The position numbers were made by a program, and so were the translations under genes. The notes below the pieces were generated by a model. The model saw nothing but the letters and a program-made list of their open reading frames with translations, did no database searches and was not told where the DNA came from. Shown here in pieces: positions 1-8,256 of a stretch of DNA of 64,000 nucleotides (position 1 is its first letter; the number at the start of each line of letters is the position of its first letter). This stretch comes from JAJFTV01 sp964532655 (GTDB lineage Bacteria; Chloroflexota; Anaerolineae; Anaerolineales; Anaerolineaceae). The stretch lies in assembly GCA_964532655.1 (NCBI GenBank), contig CAZHMZ010000002.1, positions 1 to 64,000 of the forward strand, written 5' to 3'.

Positions 1-258
1 AAAGACGAACTGTACCGCAACCCGCTGCACCCCTATACCCAGTCGCTGCTGTCATCCATCCCCCTGCCGAACCCTCGGCACCGGCGCGCGCTTAAACCCA
101 TTCAGGGTGAGATGCCGTCGGCTTACCAGCAACCGTCCGGCTGCAAGTTCCACACACGCTGCCCGTATGTGGAAGAAACCTGCCGGAGAGTTGTTCCGGA
201 GCTCAGACAGATTCAACCCGGCCATCTGGTGGCGTGCCATCGGGTAGGCCAGATCTAA
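1..258 (+). CDS. Peptide ABC importer ATP-binding protein, C-terminal fragment (5' end outside window)
   Basis: The reading frame is open from base 1 and ends in TAA at 256-258, so only the last 85 residues are present. They match the C-terminal oligopeptide-binding extension of OppD/OppF/DppD/DppF ATPases: an NPLHPYTQSLLSSIP stretch near the start and a CKFHTRCPY motif followed by further cysteines (the family often carries a small Fe-S or metal site here). The ATPase core is not in the window. By family, the protein would energise uptake of di- or oligopeptides at the inner face of the membrane. Its permeases should lie upstream, outside the window. The peptide permeases at 42.8 and 61.2 kb are far away and need not be partners. 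Confidence 0.9.
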   Translation, partial: KDELYRNPLHPYTQSLLSSIPLPNPRHRRALKPIQGEMPSAYQQPSGCKFHTRCPYVEETCRRVVPELRQIQPGHLVACHRVGQI

Positions 259-273
259 CACAGGAGTACCATT

Positions 274-702
274 TTGGGCGTTTATTCCGTTCGTACCGTC
301 AGACAGGAGAAAACTGTCTACCATTCGCAAATGAGAAACTGCCAGAACACAGTTCACATGCAATACAAAGAGGGTGAGCCTGGCCCCAACCCTATGGAAA
401 CCATGCTGAGTGCGATCTCGGCCTGCAAACTGGTCAATTTTTGGGATCTGGCCGCCAAATATAAAATTGCTTTCGATAACGCCGCGGTGGAGATGTCTGC
501 GGTGGTTGGACCGGCCGGCATGGTGGAAGGGACTCATCAGCCCCGCAACGATGTCAAATCGATCCATACCGTGTGGTGCATCCAGTCCAGTATGAGCGAT
601 GAAGAGATCGAGGATTATCTGAAGATCGTTGATGGCACCTGCACGGTGGGTCTGTCGATGAACCCGGCCATCGTGTGGACGCACGAGATCCGGCGCGGGT
701 AA
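274..702 (+). CDS. OsmC family protein
   Basis: A 142-residue protein that starts with TTG at 274, preceded by AGGAG at 262-266. No ATG lies near, so this start is chosen for its ribosome site. The central GPNPMETMLSAISAC stretch corresponds to the OsmC/Ohr core (G-P-x-P-x-E-x-x-x-x-x-x-x-x-C) with the family's cysteine on the long helix. OsmC proteins reduce organic hydroperoxides with a pair of cysteines. A second cysteine comes late in the chain (GTCTVG), but whether the pair is geometrically suitable cannot be judged here. It lies 15 bases after the importer ATPase gene and may be read with it. A UUCG hairpin terminator follows. Family assignment is good; peroxidase activity is an inference. 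Confidence 0.75.
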   Translation: MGVYSVRTVRQEKTVYHSQMRNCQNTVHMQYKEGEPGPNPMETMLSAISACKLVNFWDLAAKYKIAFDNAAVEMSAVVGPAGMVEGTHQPRNDVKSIHTVWCIQSSMSDEEIEDYLKIVDGTCTVGLSMNPAIVWTHEIRRG

Positions 703-726
703 ACCCTTTTACCAGGTAAATATCAG

Positions 727-748
727 GCGGCCTTCGGGCCGCTTTTTG
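727..748 (+). terminator. Intrinsic terminator with UUCG tetraloop
   Basis: A six-base-pair GC-only stem (727-732 with 737-742) closes a TTCG loop and runs straight into TTTTTG. It lies 25 bases after the OsmC-like gene and ends that unit. Confidence 0.9.
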
Positions 749-807
749 TTTGAGCGACGTAAGGCTGGCTCAGCGGTATAATGCTCACACGAAAGGATGG
801 TGGTCAT

Positions 808-1038
808 ATGGACGGCACCCGGCGCAACAATATTCATCCCGGCCTGCGGGTCCGGATTGTACTCAAGCAGGATCAGGCATCCGGTAAACTGACGGAAGGC
901 ATTGTCAAAGATATTCTGACCAATTCGCCCACCCATCCGCACGGCATCAAGGTGCGCCTCACCAGCGGGGCGGTGGGGCGGGTGAAGAAAATTATCAGCC
1001 CGGCAGGGGCTGATGCCGGCGCTGTGGCTACCAAATAG
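808..1038 (+). CDS. ywbE: YwbE-like protein (DUF2196)
   Basis: A 76-residue protein. The frame is open from 781, but the ATG at 808 is preferred: a GGATGG/GGTGG purine run lies just upstream and the product then begins MDGTRRNNIHPG, the start typical of the YwbE family. The conserved core IVKDILTNSPTHPHGIKVRL is nearly identical to that of other YwbE proteins. Its molecular function is not established; the compact basic beta-rich sequence suggests a nucleic-acid-associated fold, which is only an inference. It stands alone between two terminators, so it is likely monocistronic. Confidence 0.85.
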   Translation: MDGTRRNNIHPGLRVRIVLKQDQASGKLTEGIVKDILTNSPTHPHGIKVRLTSGAVGRVKKIISPAGADAGAVATK

Positions 1039-1092
1039 GAACGGAGATCAACCCACCCCCGGCCCCTCTCATTCTTGGGAGGGGAGAAAAAA

Positions 1093-1141
1093 GCAAAAAA
1101 GTTGCCATGGAGTGCAAAGCACTCCATGGCAACTTTTTTGC
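1093..1141. terminator. Long perfect inverted repeat, likely bidirectional terminator
   Basis: Two perfect 23-base arms (1093-1115 and 1119-1141) are separated by AAA. The stem begins with GCAAAAAAG and ends with CTTTTTTGC, giving a U-rich end on either strand. It follows the YwbE-like gene and precedes the ileS promoter. Confidence 0.85.
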
Positions 1142-1226
1142 ATAGGGAAGACTTTACCGCTGGTGTAAACAGGGGATGAGGAAACATATTTCGGTTTCAG
1201 GCTATGGCCGCAGCCACGAACGGCTC

Positions 1227-1255
1227 TTGATTTTGCGTCCGGTTTATGGGATAAT
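1227..1255 (+). promoter_or_regulatory. Sigma70-type promoter for the ileS leader
   Basis: TTGATT (1227-1232) and GATAAT (1250-1255) are separated by 17 bases, close to consensus. Transcription would start near 1262, immediately before the T-box stem I. Confidence 0.6.
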
Positions 1256-1261
1256 TCGATG

Positions 1262-1605
1262 CATCTTTATACGCAAAAGCTGTGATGGAAACGAGTAGGC
1301 CTGTGCAAGGGTCTGGCAGCGAACCTGGGAGAGTGAGAGCCGGGGCAGCCTGACGGGTCGAAAATCCTTCCGGAGCTGCAAGCTGAAAGGGTGGGAACCG
1401 CGGTTCCCGTCACCCAAGTAGGTACGCCGGGGACGCCCGTTACCAACGCCTCAGAATGTGTGACCGCACGGTCATTTGTTCTGGTAAGAGCCTGTCGTGA
1501 GGCAGGAAGCGGGGTGGTACCGCGAAGCATGTGAATTATCGACCTTCGTCCCTGTGCGTTCAACCTTCTGGTTGGGCCGGGAGGAAGGTTTTTTATTATT
1601 TTTGC
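1262..1605 (+). promoter_or_regulatory. T-box riboswitch (isoleucine) controlling ileS
   Basis: This leader contains the T-box core GGGGTGGTACCGCG at 1511-1524 and its antiterminator partner CGTCCCTG at 1547-1554. A terminator follows: AACCTTC (1562-1568) pairs with GAAGGTT (1584-1590) and runs into a T-rich tract. An AGTA kink-turn motif sits near the 5' end (about 1294). The stem I 3' side shows AAATCCTTCCGGAGCTGC, with ATC at 1364-1366 in the specifier position, an isoleucine codon. The bulge TGGT suits a tRNA with discriminator A, as in tRNA-Ile. Uncharged tRNA-Ile would stabilise the antiterminator and allow read-through into ileS. The exact specifier pairing is inferred by eye. Confidence 0.92.
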
Positions 1606-1628
1606 TGATGGAAAGAGGAAGTTGGACT

Positions 1629-4600
1629 ATGTCAAAAAAGACGTTCAAAAAAGCAGCCAGCATGGTGAATTTTGTGGAGCAGGAACACGAGGTGCTCGAT
1701 TTCTGGAAACGCACCGACGCCTTTAACAAAATGCGCGCCATGCACAAGGGCCAGCCCAAGTGGTCATTCCAGGACGGCCCCATCACAGCCAATAACCCCA
1801 TGGGTGTGCACCACGGCTGGGGCCGCAGCTACAAGGATGTGTTTAACCGTTATTGGACCATGCGCGGGCATGAACTGCGTTACCAGAACGGTTTTGACTG
1901 CCAGGGTTTATGGGTTGAGGTCGAGGTCGAAAAGGCGCTTGGCTTTACATCCAAAAAAGATATCGAAGACTACGGTCTGGCGAAATTTGTGCTCAAGTGT
2001 AAGGAACGCGTGCTGCGTTACGCCTCCATTCAAACCGAGCAATCGCAGCGCCTGGGCTACTGGATGGACTGGAACGATACGAATGTGCTGCGCCAGATGG
2101 CCGACAAACTGGTGGAGAACCCCACCCAGCAGATGACCGTGCCCGGCCCGCTGGGTCCCGTCACCGATTCGGTGGAGCAGTTGGTAGGGCGCCTGGGCAT
2201 GCCCGAGATGGGCGGCAGCTATTTCACCTTCTCCAACGAGAACAACTACATGATCTGGCGCTTCATCAAGACTTGCGCCGAACGCGGCTGGTTGTATCAG
2301 GGCGCCGACGTGATGCCCTGGTGCCCGCGCTGCGCCACCGGCATCAGCCAGCATGAGATCGTCACCGACGGCTATTCTGAGCTGACCCACAAGAGCGTCA
2401 CCCTGCGCTTCCCGCTGCGCGGACGCCCAGGAGAGTCACTACTGGTATGGACCACCACGCCCTGGACGCTGACCAGCAATGTGGCGGCTGCCGTAGGGCC
2501 CGAGCTGACCTATGTGAAGGTGAAGCAGGGCGATGAGAGCTTCTATCTTTCCAAAGGCACCCTGCACATGCTGAAAGGCAAGTATGAAATCCTGGGTGAA
2601 CTGAAGGGCGCCGAGATGGAAGGCTGGACCTACAACGGCCCGTTTGATGAACTGGAAGCAGCCAATCTGACCGGCGGGCGCACCGATCTGCGCGAGCTGG
2701 TGAAAGATGTGACACTCAACGCCGTGCAGGCCCATCAGGTGATCCTGTGGGATGAGGTCGGCGAGGCGGAAGGTACCGGTATTGTGCATATCGCACCCGG
2801 CTGCGGCGCAGAAGACTTTCAACTGGGCCGCGAGCGCGGCTTCCCGCTGCTGGCCCCGCTATCTGAAGAAGGCGTTTTCCTCTCACATTACGGCCCGTTC
2901 ACCGGCATGCACGTCTCTGAGGTGGCACCGCACGTGTTCAAGTCACTTGAGGAGAAGGGCGTCCTGTACAAGGTGGAAGACTACACCCACCGCTATCCCA
3001 CCTGCTGGCGCTGCAAGACCGAGCTGGTCTTCCGCCTGGTGGATGAGTGGTACATCAGCATGGGTGAGACCTACGATAAACCGCGCGAGCAGCTCACCAA
3101 AGAAGAAAAAGACCGCAGCCTGCGCTACCAGATCATGGATGTGGTGGATCAGATCCGCTGGATCCCCGAGTTTGGATACGCGCGCGAGCTGGACTGGCTG
3201 AAGAACATGCACGACTGGATGATCTCCAAGAAGCGTTTCTGGGGTCTGGCGCTGCCCATCTGGGTGTGCGATTCGTGCAAACATTATGAAGTAATCGGCG
3301 ATGACGTGGAGCTGAAGGAACGCGCCGTGGAAGGCTGGGAGCAGTTTGAGGGCCACACCCCGCACCGCCCGTATGTGGATGCCATCAAGATCAAGTGCCC
3401 GCACTGCGGCGGTCTGATGCACCGCGTGCAGGATGTGGGCAACCCCTGGCTGGATGCCGGCATCGTCAGCTTCAGCACCACCGGCTACCGCAAGGATCCC
3501 GCCCGCTGGCGCGAGTGGTACCCGGCCAACTGGATCAGCGAAAGCTTCCCCGGCCAGTTCCGTAACTGGTTCTACAGCCTGCTGGTGATGGCCACCGTGC
3601 TGGATCACAGCGCGCCGTTCAAACAGGTGTTCAGCTATGCCGCTCTGCTGGCCGAAGATGGCCGCGAGATGCACAAAAGCTGGGGCAACTCGATCGAGTT
3701 TAACGAAGCCGCGGATAAAATGGGCGTGGATGTGATGCGATGGATGTACTGCGCGCAGAAACCGGAGAACAACCTGTTGTTCGGCTATAACCGCGCGGAA
3801 GAAGTGCGGCGCGGCTTCCTCATCCCACTGTGGAATGTGTACAGCTTCTTTGTGACGTATGCCTCCATGGACGGCTGGCAGCCCGACCCGGCCAATTTTG
3901 ACCCGAACACCCCGGAAGGTGCAACCCCCATCAGCGACAATCCGCTCGACCGCTGGGTGCTGGCCCGCCTGAACGAGGTGACCGGTAAGGTCAACGAGGC
4001 GCTGGAAAACTCGGATGCATTCGGGATGACGCTGCTAGTGGAGCCCTTTGTGGAAGATCTGACCAACTGGTATGTGCGTCGCAGCCGCCGCCGTTTCTGG
4101 AAGAGCGAGCACGACTCGGATAAGAACACCGCCTACGCCACGCTGTATCACGTGCTGGTGAAACTCGGCCGCCTGCTGGCGCCGGTTCTGCCGTTTGTGA
4201 CCGAGGTAATGTATCAGAACCTGGTGCGCTCCATGTACGAACAGGCTTATGAAAGCGTCCATCACACCAGCTACCCGCAGGCCGACGAGAACGCGTTGGA
4301 AGATGAGTTGGTGGTTCAAATGGATCTGGGCCGCCGCATTGCCAGCCTGGGGTTGGGAGCGCGCGCCAGCGCCAATCTGAAAGTGCGCCAGCCGCTCTCG
4401 CGTGTGCTGGTGTACACCCCCGATCAAAATCGCCAGTTGCCCGAATTCCTGGTGGATATCATCCGGGATGAGCTGAATGTCAAAGCCTTTGAGACGGTCT
4501 CACACCCCGAAAAACTGGTGACCTATCGTATCCTGCCCAACAACAAGCTGCTGGGTCCGCGTTTTGGCAGCCGTTTCCCGGCCCTCAAGGCGGCGCTGGG

Positions 4601-5099
4601 TGTGCTGGATCCGTATGCGGTGGGGCGGTCAGTCGCGGCCGGCGAACCGGTGAAAATCGACCTTCAGGGAGAGTCATCTTCTTCTCCACAAATATCCAAT
4701 TCTGGAGAGGTAGTTGAATTGGCTGCCGAAGAGGTGCTGGTGGAGACTCACCCGGTGGAGGGCATGACAGTGGCCGCTGATAAGATGGTGACCGTGGCGG
4801 TCGATTCGGTCATCACACCCGAATTGAGGCTGGAAGGTCTGGCGCGCGAGTTTGTGCGCCGCGTGCAGAGCATGCGCAAGGATGCCGGTTTTGAGATCTC
4901 TGACCGCATCCAGGTTTATTATCAGGCCTCCGATACCTTGAAGCAGGCCATCGAGACTCACCGCGCCTATGTGATGGGCGAGGTGTTGGCGGTGGAGTTG
5001 ACGGAAGGCGATGCTCCCGAGGGCGCGTATAAGCCGGAGCCGTTCAAGTTCGATGGTGAAGAGCTGACGGTGGGGATAAAACAGGTCGTCAAAGCGTAA
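1629..5099 (+). CDS. ileS: Isoleucyl-tRNA synthetase, type 2, with altered HIGH motif (GVHH)
   Basis: An 1156-residue class I synthetase that charges tRNA-Ile in the cytoplasm. ATG at 1629 follows AGAGGAAG; the frame extends upstream into the T-box and is not used. Near the N-terminus GPITANNPMGVHH aligns without gaps to the usual GPPYANGSIHIGH, so HIGH is replaced by GVHH (residues 59-62, bases 1803-1814). The KMSKS loop reads EMHKSWGN (residues 680-687). The CP1 editing insertion, two zinc-type cysteine clusters (CPRC, CPHCG) and a long C-terminal anticodon region follow. The length and order fit IleRS2. The upstream T-box with an ATC specifier supports isoleucine over valine or leucine. 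The HxGH-to-GxHH swap has been described in a group of IleRS2 enzymes and linked to very high mupirocin resistance; resistance here is an inference. Confidence 0.93.
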   Translation: MSKKTFKKAASMVNFVEQEHEVLDFWKRTDAFNKMRAMHKGQPKWSFQDGPITANNPMGVHHGWGRSYKDVFNRYWTMRGHELRYQNGFDCQGLWVEVEVEKALGFTSKKDIEDYGLAKFVLKCKERVLRYASIQTEQSQRLGYWMDWNDTNVLRQMADKLVENPTQQMTVPGPLGPVTDSVEQLVGRLGMPEMGGSYFTFSNENNYMIWRFIKTCAERGWLYQGADVMPWCPRCATGISQHEIVTDGYSELTHKSVTLRFPLRGRPGESLLVWTTTPWTLTSNVAAAVGPELTYVKVKQGDESFYLSKGTLHMLKGKYEILGELKGAEMEGWTYNGPFDELEAANLTGGRTDLRELVKDVTLNAVQAHQVILWDEVGEAEGTGIVHIAPGCGAEDFQLGRERGFPLLAPLSEEGVFLSHYGPFTGMHVSEVAPHVFKSLEEKGVLYKVEDYTHRYPTCWRCKTELVFRLVDEWYISMGETYDKPREQLTKEEKDRSLRYQIMDVVDQIRWIPEFGYARELDWLKNMHDWMISKKRFWGLALPIWVCDSCKHYEVIGDDVELKERAVEGWEQFEGHTPHRPYVDAIKIKCPHCGGLMHRVQDVGNPWLDAGIVSFSTTGYRKDPARWREWYPANWISESFPGQFRNWFYSLLVMATVLDHSAPFKQVFSYAALLAEDGREMHKSWGNSIEFNEAADKMGVDVMRWMYCAQKPENNLLFGYNRAEEVRRGFLIPLWNVYSFFVTYASMDGWQPDPANFDPNTPEGATPISDNPLDRWVLARLNEVTGKVNEALENSDAFGMTLLVEPFVEDLTNWYVRRSRRRFWKSEHDSDKNTAYATLYHVLVKLGRLLAPVLPFVTEVMYQNLVRSMYEQAYESVHHTSYPQADENALEDELVVQMDLGRRIASLGLGARASANLKVRQPLSRVLVYTPDQNRQLPEFLVDIIRDELNVKAFETVSHPEKLVTYRILPNNKLLGPRFGSRFPALKAALGVLDPYAVGRSVAAGEPVKIDLQGESSSSPQISNSGEVVELAAEEVLVETHPVEGMTVAADKMVTVAVDSVITPELRLEGLAREFVRRVQSMRKDAGFEISDRIQVYYQASDTLKQAIETHRAYVMGEVLAVELTEGDAPEGAYKPEPFKFDGEELTVGIKQVVKA

Positions 5100-5173
5100 G
5101 AGAAGAATGTGTGAGTCATGGGCTGCCTGTTATCAGGCAGCTCATGTGTCTTAAGGGACGAAAATTTACACCC

Positions 5174-5280
5174 AACCCACCGAAATATTCTGTCGGTGGG
5201 TTACGGGGCAGGGAGACATCCTGATTCATTCGCTTTCGTATGCCCCTTCACCCACCCTATGACAAATCAACCCGAAAACC
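5174..5280. repeat. Hairpin-forming intergenic repeat, copy 1
   Basis: AACCCACCGA (5174-5183) pairs with TCGGTGGGTT (5193-5202), and GGTGGGTTACGGGGCA can alternatively pair with TGCCCCTTCACCCACC about 30 bases on. The core GGTGGGTTACGGGGCAGGGA recurs in copies at 5480 and 5636. No coding potential is visible. Confidence 0.75.
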
Positions 5281-5479
5281 GGCGTGCTTTTTTGTCATCC
5301 CGAGCCGGCGTCTGCGCCGTGGCGAGGGATCGAACAGGGGGCGATCAATGGGACCTCTCGATCTGGAACCGTATCCGGATTTTGCGGTTGGGATAAACAG
5401 CCCTCGGGCGGTCCTCCGCACGCGGATTCTCCGCGTCAGACAGCAAAGAACGCTGTCTGGCTCTACGAAATAACACGGA

Positions 5480-5580
5480 GAGGTTCTGTTGGTGGGTTAC
5501 GGGGCAGGGAAATATGCTGATTCATGTGCCTGCGTGTGCCCCTCCACCCACCCTATACCAATCCCATTTCGAAAATTCGC
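5480..5580. repeat. Hairpin-forming intergenic repeat, copy 2
   Basis: The same core as copy 1 (GGTGGGTTACGGGGCAGGGA), followed by an A/T-richer centre and the complementary CCCCTCCACCCACCCTAT arm. A further GATAGGGTGGGTGAAGGG-like arm follows at 5580-5600. Confidence 0.75.
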
Positions 5581-5635
5581 ATAGGGTGGGTGAAGGGCGG
5601 TAACCAGGCCGGTGATAGAGGTCGCACATCCGCCC

Positions 5636-5750
5636 GCAACCCACCGAGGTGTTCTGTTGTTGGGTTACGGGGCAGGGAAATATTCTGATTCACGTGCCTG
5701 CGTGTGCCCCTCCACCCGCCCTATGACTATTTCATTCCGAAAACCAGTGA
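5636..5750. repeat. Hairpin-forming intergenic repeat, copy 3
   Basis: A third copy with GTTGGGTTACGGGGCAGGGA and the arm CCCCTCCACCCGCCCTAT. It ends a few bases before the stop codon of the minus-strand exporter permease, so it lies downstream of both converging genes. The rest of 5100-5756 holds no gene. Confidence 0.75.
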
Positions 5751-5756
5751 AATCTC

Positions 5757-7376
5757 TCAGGCTTGCCGCGCGGTATCCAGTACACGAAAGGTCATTACAG
5801 CCAGGTTGAATGCCAACCATGCCAGCGCCAGGCTCAGCAAGACTGACAGGATCAATCCAACCGGTCCGGGAAGCAAAACCTGAATGAGGATGGGGATCCC
5901 GGCGGCGATCACCCCCAATATCACACCTCCGGCGCTGACCTGGGGAACCGATCCGTTCATCAGCAGGTGATCACGTGACTGCCGGATCACATCGAAAACC
6001 GCCAGGCTGGCTGTGCTCGCAATGATCCCGGGGATCAGCGCGGCAATCGGCGTGAGCGGTGTGTTGAAAATGATTGAACCGGCAGCCAGACCCGCCAGGC
6101 TGATCAAAATGGTCAGAAGGCAGGTGAGCGCTGCTTCATACAGTAGAAAATACCTACGGGAAACGGGCATTTGTCGCGTTAAGACATAGTTTGCAAGATC
6201 ACTCCGAAGACGAGCCGCAGACGCCTGGCCGGTGAGGATCACCCATACAGCGATCAGCAAAGCATAACTGCCGGGTTGGGAGAGAAAAGATAAACCCAGC
6301 ATCAGTACAAAAATTTGACCCCAAATGAAGAGGGCTGAGAGTTGAAACGATCGCTGAAACTGCAAGATATCTTTCCAAAAGAGCGCTCCCGCGCCGGAAA
6401 TGGCCGGCAGGCGAGTGGGTTTTCGCGTCACCCCTAACCGCTGCCGGGTTTGTATATCGGCGCTGATGGCTGTAAACCCATACCGTTGGGCCGTGTGGAG
6501 CATTTCAGCCTGGCGTGTTTCCTGAGCAGCCCGGCTGAGACTCAGTGAACCCGAAACCCGATACAGCCCAGACAATGCAGCCAGAGCAAACAAGCTGCCG
6601 GCGAGCCATGCGACGGATACTCTGCCGCCCGAAAAGGCTGTTTGAAACGGAAACAGGACCGCGGCAGGCAGACAGCTTCCGAGAGGAAAGATAAGGGATG
6701 CCGGGTTGAATGCGCAGTATGCCAGCAAAATGAAGATGGCCAGGACGACCGGCATCACCACCCAGGCCAGCCCGCGACGCCGGTGATCTTTTTGCAGGCG
6801 GATCACCCCCACCACCCAGTGAAGCGAAAACAGGGTGCTGTGGATGGGGAGGATCACCAGCCAGGCGCGCAGCCCGTACATGATGTACTCCAGGATACGG
6901 CTTGTGGTCATGGCCCCCGGCAGAACTGCTTCCGCCACTGAAAACCCGAGCGTGACAGCAGCCAACCAAAATGGAAGCGCGCTTTTCAGCCAGGGCATCA
7001 GTATCCAGCGCATCGTCACATGGCGGCGATTGAGGGGAGTATGGCACAGCAGGGTCTCATCCTGTTCCGAGAAGACGATCGGGCTGCGCCTGAGCGCCTG
7101 CCAGAAACCGTAGACGCCCCACAAACCCAGCAGCAACACCTCCAGAAAAACCGCCGCGCGCACCGGGTCAGCCGGGTCGATCCACTGCAGGATGAGAGCT
7201 CCGCCGCTGGCAAAAAACAGCACCGCAAAAGTCCAGGCGCCAAAGAACAGGATCAGATACAACAGGTAAACGCGGTTATTAAAGGAGTGATCGCGATGTT
7301 CATATGCGACGAGTGACAGCCAAAAGGCCAGTTCCCGTTCTTCCTGGCGGCCGCGTACCCAATGGACGGCTTTCAT
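5757..7376 (-). CDS. ABC exporter permease, large hydrophobic subunit
   Basis: A 539-residue membrane protein with about a dozen hydrophobic segments spread along its length. An N-terminal pair of helices lies near residues 35-75, and a polar mid-section (about 290-330) is followed by a second helix bundle. It lacks the EAA loop of importers and a binding-protein partner, so an ABC-2-like exporter or bacteriocin/antibiotic-type efflux role is most likely. The substrate cannot be read from sequence. Its ATG overlaps the stop of the upstream ATPase gene by four bases (ATGA), so the two are translationally coupled and probably form one transporter. Confidence 0.75.
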   Translation of the reverse strand: MKAVHWVRGRQEERELAFWLSLVAYEHRDHSFNNRVYLLYLILFFGAWTFAVLFFASGGALILQWIDPADPVRAAVFLEVLLLGLWGVYGFWQALRRSPIVFSEQDETLLCHTPLNRRHVTMRWILMPWLKSALPFWLAAVTLGFSVAEAVLPGAMTTSRILEYIMYGLRAWLVILPIHSTLFSLHWVVGVIRLQKDHRRRGLAWVVMPVVLAIFILLAYCAFNPASLIFPLGSCLPAAVLFPFQTAFSGGRVSVAWLAGSLFALAALSGLYRVSGSLSLSRAAQETRQAEMLHTAQRYGFTAISADIQTRQRLGVTRKPTRLPAISGAGALFWKDILQFQRSFQLSALFIWGQIFVLMLGLSFLSQPGSYALLIAVWVILTGQASAARLRSDLANYVLTRQMPVSRRYFLLYEAALTCLLTILISLAGLAAGSIIFNTPLTPIAALIPGIIASTASLAVFDVIRQSRDHLLMNGSVPQVSAGGVILGVIAAGIPILIQVLLPGPVGLILSVLLSLALAWLAFNLAVMTFRVLDTARQA

Positions 7377-8020
7377 CCGGCCTCCAGTACCCCATGCCGG
7401 ATAACCAGGCTGTGATCTGCCAGTTTTTCGTTCAGATCGGCGTCATGCGTGGATAAAAGAATGGCTGCGCCCTGTTCGCGCAAACGCCGCAGTTCACCGG
7501 TCAGCAGGGTGACCGCCTCCACATCCAGTGCTGATGTTGGCTCATCCAGCAGGATAACTTCAAATGGACGGATCAGTGCCAACGCCAGCCCCAACTTTAG
7601 CCGCATGCCACGTGAAAAATGGTGAGGAAAAAGGTGCCTGGCTTCCCACAGACCCAACTTTTGCAGTAGTTCTTCGGCTCTTGCGTCGAAGTTCTGCAGT
7701 GCGTTATGGGCCATGGCAATAAACCGTAAATGTTCCCAGGCGGTCAGTTCCAGGTAAAAGCGGGGCACATCCGGGGCGAACACCAGTCGCCGGCGGACTT
7801 CGACCTCATCCCGGTACAGATCAAACCCTGAAACGGTGACCGATCCGGCGGATGGTCGGATGAGACCTGATAGGCATGACAACAGGGTTGTCTTGCCGGA
7901 ACCATTTGGTCCGGATAGAACTGTGATTTCTCCGGCGTTCAGGTTGAAAGAAACTGGCGCCATAGCGACAAAAGCATCGTATTGTTTGCTTAATTCCGAA
8001 GCGACGAGACAGGCTGTCAA
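7373..8020 (-). CDS. ABC exporter ATP-binding protein
   Basis: A 215-residue ATPase. The Walker A motif is GPNGSGKT, the signature is the variant FSRGM and Walker B is VILLDEPTSALD; a D-loop and switch His (LLSTHDAD) follow. The frame is open to a TTG at 8095, but nothing resembling a ribosome site precedes that. TTG at 8020 follows AGGAG with six bases between and gives the usual length for this family, so it is preferred. It would power the permease encoded next (four-base overlap). A TATAAT box at 8113-8118 on this strand may be its promoter. Confidence 0.85.
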   Translation of the reverse strand: MTACLVASELSKQYDAFVAMAPVSFNLNAGEITVLSGPNGSGKTTLLSCLSGLIRPSAGSVTVSGFDLYRDEVEVRRRLVFAPDVPRFYLELTAWEHLRFIAMAHNALQNFDARAEELLQKLGLWEARHLFPHHFSRGMRLKLGLALALIRPFEVILLDEPTSALDVEAVTLLTGELRRLREQGAAILLSTHDADLNEKLADHSLVIRHGVLEAG

Positions 8021-8112
8021 CGGTTTCTCCTGTTTCAAACGATTTTCAAGGGGAGGCAGGTGATTGCGATTTTTGAGGTCTTTCTTATTCCTCAATCCAA
8101 TTCATCGGATTG

Positions 8113-8118
8113 ATTATA
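8113..8118 (-). promoter_or_regulatory. Possible -10 element for the exporter pair
   Basis: TATAAT on the minus strand, about 90 bases before the chosen ATPase start. The -35 region is a poor match, so this is tentative. Confidence 0.35.
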
Positions 8119-8256
8119 AGTCCATACCCATGGTTTCCTGATATTTGTCCCGTGTCACCGAAAACCATCCATTGAACCTCGATTCGGATCAGGGGATTCT
8201 GCTCACCAAAGACCGCCGGATGTGGTATAAAATGCTGTGTTCTTTATTCCCATTTT

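Noticed and set aside
2943..3674. Minus-strand frame of 243 codons inside ileS
   Set aside because: Antisense shadow of the synthetase; no ribosome site or family features.
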